Source of the DNA: JAUHWL01 sp964416385
Lineage (GTDB): Bacteria; Bacteroidota; Bacteroidia; Flavobacteriales; Schleiferiaceae
DNA length: 64,000 nt
Direction: 5' to 3'
Assembly (NCBI GenBank): GCA_964416385.1
Contig: CAYQDW010000001.1
Span: forward strand, 1-64,000
Shown: positions 40,557 to 49,165 of the stretch, piece by piece
Position numbering within the stretch: position 1 is the first letter of the stretch
Layout of the letters: the number at the start of each line of letters is the position of its first letter
The notes under the pieces: generated by a model
Database searches by the model: none
Seen by the model: the letters and a program-made list of their open reading frames with translations, nothing else
Told to the model about the DNA's origin: nothing
Program-made: the position numbers and the translations under genes

Positions 40557-42640
40557 AGGTAGCTTTAGTTGGTAATCCCAATACAGGAAAAACCTCGCTA
40601 TTCAATAAGCTTACAGGCCTTAATCAAAAGGTTGGTAATTATCCCGGTGTAACCGTAGATAAAAAAATAGGTTACTGCAAACTTCCCTCCGGAAAAAAAA
40701 TTGAACTTGTTGATTTACCGGGTACCTACAGCCTAAATGCCAGTAGCCGAGACGAAGAAATTGTTACCCAAGCGCTTACTAGTTCAGATTTTGAAGATTT
40801 TCCCGATGCCGTAATTGTTGTGGCTGATGCTACAAATCTCAAACGCAACTTGCTGCTTTTTACACAAGTTTATGATTTGGGCTTACCGGTAATCTTGGTA
40901 CTAAATATGGTTGATCTACTTACGCGCATCGGTATGCACGTTGATGCTGAGGGGCTACAGAAACATTTTGAAGTTCCAGTAATCACTATTAATGCAAGAA
41001 AAGGTCAAGGTATTGATGCATTGCTCGAACAGTTAGAAAAGCCTTTTATTACGCCAAAGAAGCTGATTTTTGATCCTGAAACCATAGCGCAAGAACTCAT
41101 TAAACGTACGCAAGAGGTAATCCCAGAAATTTCACCCTATGCCGCTTGGTTACTCGTAAATACACCACAGCCAGATTTATTACCAGAACAAACAAATGTG
41201 CGCTTAGAAGAGATTAGGCAAGCGCACAAAGTTATAGCACAACGCAACCGCGTAAAAGAAACGGTAAGGCGTTATCAATATATAGATGAGGTGATAAAGA
41301 AGTATGTGCTTCAAAGTGCTGATTCGTTCTTAGACATCACCAAAAAACTAGATCCCATCTTTACGCATAAAATATGGGGATTCGTTATTTTCTTCGGGTT
41401 ACTCGCCCTCATCTTTCAGGCTGTATTTAGTTGGAGTACTTGGCCAATGGAGGTGATAGAGACCTTCTTTAGTGATGTTAGCGGATGGTTTATCCGTAAT
41501 TTACCAGAAGGGCCGGTAGCAGAAATGCTTGCAGATGGAATTATCCCAGGTATTGCTGGTGTACTTGTTTTTATCCCGCAAATAGCCATCTTATTTGCTT
41601 TTATCGCCCTGTTAGAAGAAACTGGGTATATGAGTCGCGTGGTTTTCTTAATGGATCGCGTAATGCGTCAGTTTGGTCTAAATGGTAGAAGTGTTGTGCC
41701 TTTACTTTCAGGAATGGCGTGTGCAATACCTGCCGTAATGGCTACCCGCGGCATTGAAAACTGGAAAGAACGCATGACTACCATCATGGTTACGCCTTTA
41801 ATGACGTGCTCCGCGCGCTTGCCGGTGTATACCATTTTAATTGCATTGGTTATTCCAGAAAAGCGCATCCTGGGCATTTTTAATCTACAGGGGTTAACGC
41901 TTATGGCGATGTATGCCTTTGGGTTTATCATGGCACTTTTGGCGGCGGTAGTATTTAACAAGATCTTAAAAAGCTCGCGCAAAGGTTTTTTGATTATGGA
42001 AATGCCTCCGTATAAATTACCACACGGTAGGAACGTACTGATTACAATTATTGAAAAAGTAAAAAGCTTCGTTTTTACGGCAGGTAAAATCATAATCGCC
42101 ATATCCGTAATCTTATGGGTGCTAGCAAGATTTGGTCCAACAGAACGTAAACAGCAAGCTATTGCAGCTATTGAAAAGCAGAGTAAGATCGAAAACTGGG
42201 ATGAAAGTACCACGTCTCGTAAGTTGGTGGCTGCACGTTTAGAAAACAGTTATATCGGCATTTTTGGTAAATCTATTGAGCCTGCAATTAAACCACTCGG
42301 CTACGATTGGAAGATTGGTATTGCGCTACTGAGCAGTTTTGCAGCACGCGAAGTTTTTGTGGGTACAATGGCAACTATTTATACTGTAGGTGATCAAAAC
42401 ACTGAATTTAGTGTACGGGCAAAAATGGCAGCCGATGTTGATGAAAACGGTAATCCGCGATATTCTTTAGCAGTTGCCGTGTCTTTACTGCTGTTTTACG
42501 CTTTAGCAATGCAATGTATGAGCACACTTGCTGTAGTATATAGAGAAACCAAAAGTTGGAAATGGCCCATCATTCAATTTGTATATATGAGTGGCCTGGC
42601 GTATTTGATGTCTTTAATTGCTTATCAATTATTACGCTAA
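40553..42640 (+). CDS. feoB: Ferrous iron transporter FeoB
   Basis: A 695-residue protein. The N-terminal G domain has G1 GNPNTGKTSLFN, G3 DLPGTYSL and G4 NMVDLL. The membrane part carries the two gate segments with Cys (PLLSGMACAIPAVMATR and TPLMTCSARLPVY) plus FAAREVFVGTM and YALAMQCMSTLAVV. It imports Fe(II) across the inner membrane. Its stop overlaps the start of the small Cys-rich partner by one base. Confidence 0.95.
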   Translation: MKVALVGNPNTGKTSLFNKLTGLNQKVGNYPGVTVDKKIGYCKLPSGKKIELVDLPGTYSLNASSRDEEIVTQALTSSDFEDFPDAVIVVADATNLKRNLLLFTQVYDLGLPVILVLNMVDLLTRIGMHVDAEGLQKHFEVPVITINARKGQGIDALLEQLEKPFITPKKLIFDPETIAQELIKRTQEVIPEISPYAAWLLVNTPQPDLLPEQTNVRLEEIRQAHKVIAQRNRVKETVRRYQYIDEVIKKYVLQSADSFLDITKKLDPIFTHKIWGFVIFFGLLALIFQAVFSWSTWPMEVIETFFSDVSGWFIRNLPEGPVAEMLADGIIPGIAGVLVFIPQIAILFAFIALLEETGYMSRVVFLMDRVMRQFGLNGRSVVPLLSGMACAIPAVMATRGIENWKERMTTIMVTPLMTCSARLPVYTILIALVIPEKRILGIFNLQGLTLMAMYAFGFIMALLAAVVFNKILKSSRKGFLIMEMPPYKLPHGRNVLITIIEKVKSFVFTAGKIIIAISVILWVLARFGPTERKQQAIAAIEKQSKIENWDESTTSRKLVAARLENSYIGIFGKSIEPAIKPLGYDWKIGIALLSSFAAREVFVGTMATIYTVGDQNTEFSVRAKMAADVDENGNPRYSLAVAVSLLLFYALAMQCMSTLAVVYRETKSWKWPIIQFVYMSGLAYLMSLIAYQLLR

Positions 42641-42807
42641 TGATAATTCAATATCTAATCATAATTGCGGCGCTAATATTGGCAATCATCTGGTTAATCA
42701 AAAGCTTAATCGCACCATACAAGGCTAAATCATCATGTGGCAGTGCCTGCGGATGTTCTACATCCACCATAAAAAAATTACAGGGCCAGGAGGTTATTAA
42801 ACCGTAG
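42640..42807 (+). CDS. FeoB-associated Cys-rich membrane protein
   Basis: A 55-residue protein with one membrane segment (MIIQYLIIIAALILAIIWLIKSLI) and a short cytoplasmic tail rich in cysteines (SCGSACGCST), the plan of the FeoB-associated small proteins. The ATG at 42640 overlaps the feoB stop. An upstream frame from 42556 lies inside feoB and is rejected. It probably binds or hands over Fe(II) at the exit of FeoB. It converges with, and overlaps by 11 bases, the gene on the minus strand. Confidence 0.8.
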   Translation: MIIQYLIIIAALILAIIWLIKSLIAPYKAKSSCGSACGCSTSTIKKLQGQEVIKP

Positions 42808-44233
42808 CCTTATCTTTTTCCTTCTTTTTTGAGTTATATCCGAAAAGACGTTTTTCTTTAATCATGTTATCCACATAGGCCGGTAGGCAATTTTCCCAAC
42901 CTGATTCGCCTGTGCGGATTTTGCGCAATACTTCACGACTAAAGATATCCATGATGGTCTCGTCATAATCAACAATGTCAATTAAACGCCCGTTGTAAAC
43001 CAGATAATCATAAAATGCACGAATTCGTGGATGTACTTTCAGGTCTTTAAGCGTAACAGGCGGTTGGTCTTTATCTTGTTTAAATGGATACACATATACT
43101 TTTATGTCCTTCGCGAAAAGACGACCAAAGGCTTCTAAAATACCTCCTGTTAGATTTCGATAATATTTTTCATTAAATACCTCTATGAGGTTTGGAACGC
43201 CCATAATCAAGCCCATGCGCTTGTTAGAATAGCGGGCGAAATAATCTACCAGCTTAAAATATTCTTGGTAGTTTGAAATTAAGACCGTTTGTCCAAGAGA
43301 GCAGAGTATATCCGCACGATCCATAAAGTCTTGTTCATCTAACTCACCCTCGGCCAACAAATTATTGAGCGTAATTTCAAAGAGCACAACAAGTTTTTCT
43401 TTATCCACTTTGCGCTCTTGGGTAAACATGCGATATCCCTTTTTTATCATATCGATGTTTACTTTGGTAACAGGCCTAAAGCTACCTCTAATGGCCAAAA
43501 TATTCTTCTTGTAAAGAAGGTCGGCAGGTAAAAGGTTATTGCCTTCTGGGCCAAAAATAACAGCCTCGGTAAAGCCATGTTTAATAAGCTGGAGGCTCAT
43601 TAAGCGGTTATCTACCTGTTCAAAATCTGGGCCTTCAAAATTGATCATATCAATTTCTATAGCATCTATAGAAATGTTGTCGTATAGCGAGTAGAGAAGC
43701 TTTTTTGGTTCTTTGTATAGATTGTAGGCAGAGTGAATCAAGTTTACGCCCATTTGCCCAATGGTTTCTTGCTGGTACTTGGCTTCACTTTCATGCATCC
43801 TAATGTGGATGATTATATCATTTGGCTCTTTGTTAGGTGCTGTTTGAAAGCGGATTCCCATCCACCCATGACCTCTAAAACTTTTGCTAAAGTTGATGGT
43901 GGCAACCGTATTAGAAAACGAAAAGAATTTTTTATCGGGATGCTTTTCGCGGCTAAGGCGCTGTGTAATTAGGCTATATTCATGCGTTAGCATTTTTCTT
44001 AAGCGACTCTCTGTTACATAGCGATTGTCTTTTTCAATGCCATAAATTGCATCAGAGAAATCTTTATCATAGGCGCTCATGGCTTTGGCAATGGTGCCAG
44101 AGGCACCACCAGCTCTAAAAAAATGACGAACAGTTTCTTGCCCTGCGCCAATCTCGGCAAACGTGCCGTAAATAGAATTATCTAAATTAATACTAAGGGC
44201 TTTTTGTGCAGCCGTAAGAACAAAGTTATTCAT
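42797..44233 (-). CDS. Conserved Bacteroidota protein of unknown function
   Basis: A 478-residue soluble protein without signal peptide. Recognisable conserved stretches are YGTFAEIGAGQETVRHFFRAGGASGTIAKAMSAYD at the N-terminus and VVLFEITLNNLL, GLIMGVPNLIEVFNEKYY and LVYNGRLIDI later. I know similar proteins as a phylum-wide family with inconsistent names (NMN adenylyltransferase, TonB receptor), neither of which fits the sequence. I see no nucleotide-transfer motif (HxGH). A -7 box TACTTTTG lies 19 bases before the ATG. Function unknown. Confidence 0.7.
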   Translation of the reverse strand: MNNFVLTAAQKALSINLDNSIYGTFAEIGAGQETVRHFFRAGGASGTIAKAMSAYDKDFSDAIYGIEKDNRYVTESRLRKMLTHEYSLITQRLSREKHPDKKFFSFSNTVATINFSKSFRGHGWMGIRFQTAPNKEPNDIIIHIRMHESEAKYQQETIGQMGVNLIHSAYNLYKEPKKLLYSLYDNISIDAIEIDMINFEGPDFEQVDNRLMSLQLIKHGFTEAVIFGPEGNNLLPADLLYKKNILAIRGSFRPVTKVNIDMIKKGYRMFTQERKVDKEKLVVLFEITLNNLLAEGELDEQDFMDRADILCSLGQTVLISNYQEYFKLVDYFARYSNKRMGLIMGVPNLIEVFNEKYYRNLTGGILEAFGRLFAKDIKVYVYPFKQDKDQPPVTLKDLKVHPRIRAFYDYLVYNGRLIDIVDYDETIMDIFSREVLRKIRTGESGWENCLPAYVDNMIKEKRLFGYNSKKKEKDKATV

Positions 44234-44252
44234 GAGGGAATCATTACGATTA

Positions 44253-44260
44253 CAAAAGTA
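44253..44260 (-). promoter_or_regulatory. -7 promoter box of the 478-residue conserved gene
   Basis: TACTTTTG on the minus strand matches TAnnTTTG and lies 19 bases upstream of the ATG at 44233. Confidence 0.5.
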
Positions 44261-44317
44261 CTATTGATGATACTGTTAAGTGATGATTTTTGTTCTCTTT
44301 TCAACGCAATATTGTTA

Positions 44318-45562
44318 CTATTCGTATCTCAATGCCTCAATTGGATTTTGGCGAGAAGCTTTTAAAGCAGGGTATATACCGGCAATTATGCCAACAACTA
44401 TACAAATGATTAAAGCAATAATAATCCACGTCCACGGGATGAAAAATACGCCACCAACAAACGCAGCAACAGCGTTGCCAATAATGATCCCCAATATGAC
44501 ACCAATAACACCACCTAGCTGGCAGATGGCTATCGCTTCTATCAAAAATTGACCAAGTATGGTATTGGCTTTTGCGCCAATTGCTTTGCGTGTGCCAATT
44601 TCTTTGGTGCGCTCTGTAACAGAAACAAGCATGATATTCATAAGTGCAATTGCTGCACCAAATAAAGAAATCATACCTATGAGAAATGCGCCAGTAGCAA
44701 CAACTTGAATGTTAGATATCAGCATTTGGGCAAGGTTATCACTGCGTTCTATGGCAAAATTATTTTCTTCTTTAGGCCTTAGTTTTCTAACGGCCCGCAT
44801 GGTTGCAATTGCTTCTTGTTGGCAGGCATCTAACAAATCGCCATTGGGCGCCATAACACTTAAGGTATAAGAAGGGCTAGACCGTGCTAATGAGGTTCTG
44901 GCATTGGTTACTGGTACAAAAACAACGCGGTCGCCACTCAAAAAACCACTGCTACCTTTGGTTGCTAATAAGCCAACCACTTGGTAGCGTTTACCGCTTA
45001 TGCTGATGACTTGCCCTATTGGGTTTTTATCGGCAAAAATGGCATTAGCTATATCCTGCCCAATAATGGCAACTGGGCGCCCTTCGTTTACGTCAATAGA
45101 AGAAAAGTTTCTCCCGGAGTCAAATTCATAGCCTGCTGTGGTAAAGTAGTTTTGATCTACGCCCCAAACCAATACGTTAGGATCTGTTTTTTCGGCTTTG
45201 TGCTTTATTTCTGCGGTGCCTGTAACAGTAAATGCAATAGAAACTTGGGCACTTTGAAAAGAAAAACGTTCTTTAAAGTTGTTGGCCTCAGCAAAAGTGA
45301 ATTTTTTATAGGTCTTTGGTTTGGTTCCGCGTTGACCAATTCTAAAGCCATTTGAATTACTGCGAAGGGTAAAAGTGTTGGCCCCAAGACTACTAAAATT
45401 ACCTTCTAAAGATTGTTTTATAGCATCTGTGGCAGATAAAATACCAACAAGCGCCATAATGCCGAAACTGATAATAAGTGCCGTTAACCACGTTCTAAGG
45501 CGTTGCGCGCGTACAGCATTAATCGCCAGCTTGATGTTGTCAACAAACAGGTCGCGATTCAT
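44318..45562 (-). CDS. MacB/FtsX-family ABC transporter permease
   Basis: A 414-residue permease with one N-terminal transmembrane segment, a large periplasmic MacB-like core domain (residues about 45-270) and three C-terminal transmembrane segments. The C-terminal FtsX domain contains VSVTERTKEIGTRKAIGAK (about residues 313-331) and AGIYPALKASRQNPIEALRYE, diagnostic of MacB/LolC-type proteins. It should work with an ATPase in the export of a lipoprotein, peptide or lipid; the ATPase gene is not in this interval. The gene is divergent from the phosphodiesterase fusion. Confidence 0.88.
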   Translation of the reverse strand: MNRDLFVDNIKLAINAVRAQRLRTWLTALIISFGIMALVGILSATDAIKQSLEGNFSSLGANTFTLRSNSNGFRIGQRGTKPKTYKKFTFAEANNFKERFSFQSAQVSIAFTVTGTAEIKHKAEKTDPNVLVWGVDQNYFTTAGYEFDSGRNFSSIDVNEGRPVAIIGQDIANAIFADKNPIGQVISISGKRYQVVGLLATKGSSGFLSGDRVVFVPVTNARTSLARSSPSYTLSVMAPNGDLLDACQQEAIATMRAVRKLRPKEENNFAIERSDNLAQMLISNIQVVATGAFLIGMISLFGAAIALMNIMLVSVTERTKEIGTRKAIGAKANTILGQFLIEAIAICQLGGVIGVILGIIIGNAVAAFVGGVFFIPWTWIIIALIICIVVGIIAGIYPALKASRQNPIEALRYE

Positions 45563-45607
45563 TGTGTTTTAGTTATGCGGTAAAACTAAGGTTTTTAAAC
45601 GTGTAAC

Positions 45608-45615
45608 TACCTTTG
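45608..45615 (+). promoter_or_regulatory. -7 promoter box of the phosphodiesterase fusion gene
   Basis: TACCTTTG matches TAnnTTTG and ends seven bases before the start codon, implying a leaderless transcript. Confidence 0.5.
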
Positions 45616-45622
45616 CGGCACG

Positions 45623-48085
45623 ATGAAAAAATTATTGCTGGTTGGCTGGGATGCCGCAGATTGGAATGTGATCAATCCATTGTTGGAACAAGGAAAAATG
45701 CCGGCTTTAGCTAGCCTTCTAGCCACAGGAACGCATGGTAACTTGGTTACATTAGATCCGCCAATTTCCCCAATGTTATGGACGAGTATTGCAACGGGTA
45801 AGCGGCCTTATAAACACGGTATTCATGGTTTTACAGAAGTAGATCCCAACACCCATACAGCAAGACCCGTACGGGTTACCTCGCGTACAGCAAAAGCCGT
45901 TTGGAATATTCTTAATGATTATGCCTTAAAAACCAATGTAATAGGCTGGTGGCCTAGCCATCCTGCTGAGCACATAAATGGGGTTACAATAAGTAATTTT
46001 TTTGGGGTTGATGTAGCAGAAGGCGATAACAACATTGCACATGATGCTATTTATCCGCCAGATTTAAGAGCGGCACTTGAACAATGTGTTGTAAGGCCCA
46101 ATGAATTAACCGCTGAAATTTTAGCACCTTTTTTTCCTAATGCCGATGGCATTAACTCAGCAGATGATGCTATTTTAAGGAGTGTGATGCGCATTTTGGC
46201 CCAGACATGCAGTATACATGCGGCAGCAACGTATGCCTTGGAGCATACCCAATGGCAGTTCACCGCTGTGTATTTTGATGCCATTGACCATTTATGCCAT
46301 TTGGCGATGAAGTATCACCCGCCAAAACTGGAGGCTATTTCAGCATCTGCGTACAACAAGTATCATTACATTGTTGAGGCTGGGTATCGTTTTCACGATA
46401 TGATGCTTGAGCGGCTTATTGAGCTTAGTGGTGATGATTGTGCCGTTATGCTAGTGTCTGATCATGGATTTGAAAGCGGACATAAAAGAAAATTATCACT
46501 TCCGGAAGAGCCCGGTGCGCCAGCGCTTGAACACAATCCGTATGGTATCTTTTTGGCAAGTGGTGCCGATTTTAAAAACCAACCTGTTTACGGTGCATCT
46601 TTATTAGATATAACGCCAACCATACTTGCACACTTCAACATCCCCGTAGGGCAAGATATGGATGGTAGCGTTTTGCCCGTTTTTTCTAATGATAACAAGC
46701 ATACATCCATCCCAACACATGAGCGTGAACACTTGGGTAAGGACTATGGCATGGTACCAGATGCATCTTCAGAAGTTGACGCACAGCTTTTGGCACAGCT
46801 TGAAGCCCTCGGGTATATAGAGAAGAGTAATGCGCAGTCTGCTCAAACTATTTTAGCAGAAAATCAATATTATTTGGCCCGTAGCTATGCGGATGGTGGT
46901 CAGATAAACAGTGCCTTATCGCTTATGGAGAAGCTGGTAAAGGCATTTCCAACGGTGCAACGCTACCTGCACTTTAAAGCTAATCTATTCGTACAAAATG
47001 CTGATTACACATCGTTAAAAGCACTCATCGCCCCTTGGCCAAACACGGCTAATAAAACCTTTTACACTGGTTTAATCCATTTACAAAGTGGTTTAATCAA
47101 GTCAGCCATAGCGTCTTTTGATGGTTTGGTTAATACTAAAAATGATGTTTTATTGGCACAGGTTGCGCGCGCATTTATGCAAGCTGGTTATTATGAAGAG
47201 GCTACAAGATATGCTAAGCTTGCGCATGATTTTAATAAACAAAACCATGTGGCGTTGGCTATTTTGGGCGAAATAGCACTGGCTAATGAAACGTGGGAAC
47301 AGGCTTTGTCCTATTTTTTTGCAACATTAAAATTACGGTATTATCAACCTAATGTGCATTACAACATAGGTGTGGCCCTGTATTGGTTGGGATATTATGA
47401 AGAAGCATCATCCGCATTAAAGTTGGCTTTACAATTCAGGCCAGGTCTACTTGCTGCCCATGAATTGCTCAAAGAAGTCTTGTTAGAAAAGCTTAATCGC
47501 ACTGAAGAATGGCGTGTATTTAACCAGCAAAAAATGGTTCAGCCCATCTGTGTGGTTACTGGGCATCCGCGTAGCGGCACAAGCATGATGATGCAAATGT
47601 TACAGGCTGGTGGGGTTGATATTGCAACTGACGCTATACGGGTAGCAGATAAAAATAACAGTGAAGGTTATTTAGAACTAGAAGCGGTGAAGCATATCGC
47701 TACCGATCAAACTTTTCTGCATAGTTGTGCTGGTAAAGCAGTTAAAATTGTGATTCCGTTGTTACGCTTGGTGCAACCGTTTTATCCGCTCAAGGTGATA
47801 TGGATGGTTAGAAATCACACCAGTACACTAAAAAGCCAGCAAATATTAAAAGGCGGTTCTGTAAAGAATGCAGCTTTTAGTCTATCGCAAACCATGCTGG
47901 TAGAAGAAGAGCGGTTGGCAAGTTGGTTAAATCGGTATCCACACATTACCTATCTTAAAATACAGTACGAAGAGGCATTGGCTGAGCCTGATCGCGCAGC
48001 ACAAAAAATAGCGGCTTTTTTAGGGCGAGATTTTGACCCCAAGGCTGCATCTGCCATTATAAATCAGCAATTAAATCATCATTAA
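45623..48085 (+). CDS. Alkaline-phosphatase-superfamily phosphodiesterase fused to TPR repeats and a sulfotransferase
   Basis: One 820-residue frame with three parts. Residues 1-370 are a nucleotide pyrophosphatase/phosphodiesterase-like domain: metal ligand D10 (VGWDAADWN), the nucleophile region PPISPMLWTSIATGK and SDHGF (D280-H281), with LDITPTILAHF. Residues about 405-620 are TPR-like helical repeats. From residue about 635 there is a sulfotransferase domain with the PAPS-binding loop GHPRSGTSMM (647-656) and a WMVRNH motif. No signal peptide is seen, so it is probably cytoplasmic. Such a combination suggests transfer or removal of sulfate or phosphate on a bound partner; the substrate is unknown. 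Confidence 0.8.
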   Translation: MKKLLLVGWDAADWNVINPLLEQGKMPALASLLATGTHGNLVTLDPPISPMLWTSIATGKRPYKHGIHGFTEVDPNTHTARPVRVTSRTAKAVWNILNDYALKTNVIGWWPSHPAEHINGVTISNFFGVDVAEGDNNIAHDAIYPPDLRAALEQCVVRPNELTAEILAPFFPNADGINSADDAILRSVMRILAQTCSIHAAATYALEHTQWQFTAVYFDAIDHLCHLAMKYHPPKLEAISASAYNKYHYIVEAGYRFHDMMLERLIELSGDDCAVMLVSDHGFESGHKRKLSLPEEPGAPALEHNPYGIFLASGADFKNQPVYGASLLDITPTILAHFNIPVGQDMDGSVLPVFSNDNKHTSIPTHEREHLGKDYGMVPDASSEVDAQLLAQLEALGYIEKSNAQSAQTILAENQYYLARSYADGGQINSALSLMEKLVKAFPTVQRYLHFKANLFVQNADYTSLKALIAPWPNTANKTFYTGLIHLQSGLIKSAIASFDGLVNTKNDVLLAQVARAFMQAGYYEEATRYAKLAHDFNKQNHVALAILGEIALANETWEQALSYFFATLKLRYYQPNVHYNIGVALYWLGYYEEASSALKLALQFRPGLLAAHELLKEVLLEKLNRTEEWRVFNQQKMVQPICVVTGHPRSGTSMMMQMLQAGGVDIATDAIRVADKNNSEGYLELEAVKHIATDQTFLHSCAGKAVKIVIPLLRLVQPFYPLKVIWMVRNHTSTLKSQQILKGGSVKNAAFSLSQTMLVEEERLASWLNRYPHITYLKIQYEEALAEPDRAAQKIAAFLGRDFDPKAASAIINQQLNHH

Positions 48086-48154
48086 CAAACACTTGGCCAG
48101 TGCATTTTTTCGGTAACAAAACTTTGCGCAACTTTGGCAGCACTACATAAAAGC

Positions 48155-48991
48155 ATGAAAAAAGATTTAAAAAAAGAGTTAATTCACTATTCCTCAGCCG
48201 CCGCAGCCCTTTTAGGTGTAGCTGAAGTGAATGGCCAGTATCAATACACCAATATCACAGATACCACTGTAGACTACAATAACGGGTTTTACAATCTTGA
48301 TTTAGATCAGGATGGTGAAAATGATTTTACCCTAAGACAGTATGTTGATACGGGCGCAGCTGGTAACACCAATGCGGTAATTATACAGCCTTACACCAAT
48401 ACTATAAATCGTGTGGCAGGCGAAAAACAAGGCCAATACAATTATCCATTTAACCTTATGGCCGCTACCGTGGTTGATAACACTACAGATTGGGATGGCA
48501 TTGGCGGACAATTTACCACAGGATATATGGCCTTTGTAGTAGATGGACAAGCTTATCCTAATAGCAACTGGATTGGTCCGATATCTGATGGTTATTTAGG
48601 TTTACAATTGGTAAAACCCACGGGCGTACATTACGGCTGGGCGCGTCTGAGTATATCAGAAGATTGTGCGGGTTTTACAGTCCGCGATTTTGCTGTGAAT
48701 CTTACAGCAGATTCATCCATTGTTGTGGGTGCTGAATTACTAGGTGATATTGAAAATTTACTTAGCCGAGTACAAATTGCCGTAAAACCAGGCGAGCTGA
48801 TGATTAATCACGCTGCACTAGATGCTGAAATAGTGTTTAGGTTGGTGGGAATTAACGGCAGTGTATTAAAAACCGAAAGCGCCTCAGAAAATGGTAGTAC
48901 ACTAATCTCAATTAGTGATTTACCACATGCGCTTTATATTTTAGAGATAGAAAGCAACGGCTTAGTAAGGCGAGAAAAACTCGTTTTGTAA
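48155..48991 (+). CDS. Secreted protein with T9SS type A sorting domain
   Basis: A 278-residue protein starting at the ATG at 48155; an upstream TTG at 48134 is unlikely. The N-terminus KKDLKKELIHYSSAAAALLGVAEVNGQ is an atypical signal peptide, common to a Bacteroidota group of secreted proteins that continue with YTNITDTTVD and a calcium-binding-like segment DLDQDGENDFTLRQ. A body with HYGWARLSIS...FTVRDFAVN follows. The C-terminal about 70 residues have the beta pattern of a T9SS sorting domain (VQIAVKPGELMINH...LPHALYILEIESNG). Function unknown. Confidence 0.65.
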   Translation: MKKDLKKELIHYSSAAAALLGVAEVNGQYQYTNITDTTVDYNNGFYNLDLDQDGENDFTLRQYVDTGAAGNTNAVIIQPYTNTINRVAGEKQGQYNYPFNLMAATVVDNTTDWDGIGGQFTTGYMAFVVDGQAYPNSNWIGPISDGYLGLQLVKPTGVHYGWARLSISEDCAGFTVRDFAVNLTADSSIVVGAELLGDIENLLSRVQIAVKPGELMINHAALDAEIVFRLVGINGSVLKTESASENGSTLISISDLPHALYILEIESNGLVRREKLVL

Positions 48992-49165
48992 TAAAAAAAA
49001 CCTTTAAAAGCGTCTTTTTGTTTGATGGCGAGCATGTTGCTTCTTTTGCCAGTTTCACAAAGCTTTACAAATTTGAAGGTCTTTTATTGACAATCGTTTT
49101 ACTTCTGTTTGGTAAATTCGCACGCAGTCAAAAAATAATAGATAATTAACCTAAAATAGTAGTCC

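Noticed and set aside
41668..42213. Long frame antisense to feoB
   Set aside because: Third-position effect of the coding strand; no start signal or family features.
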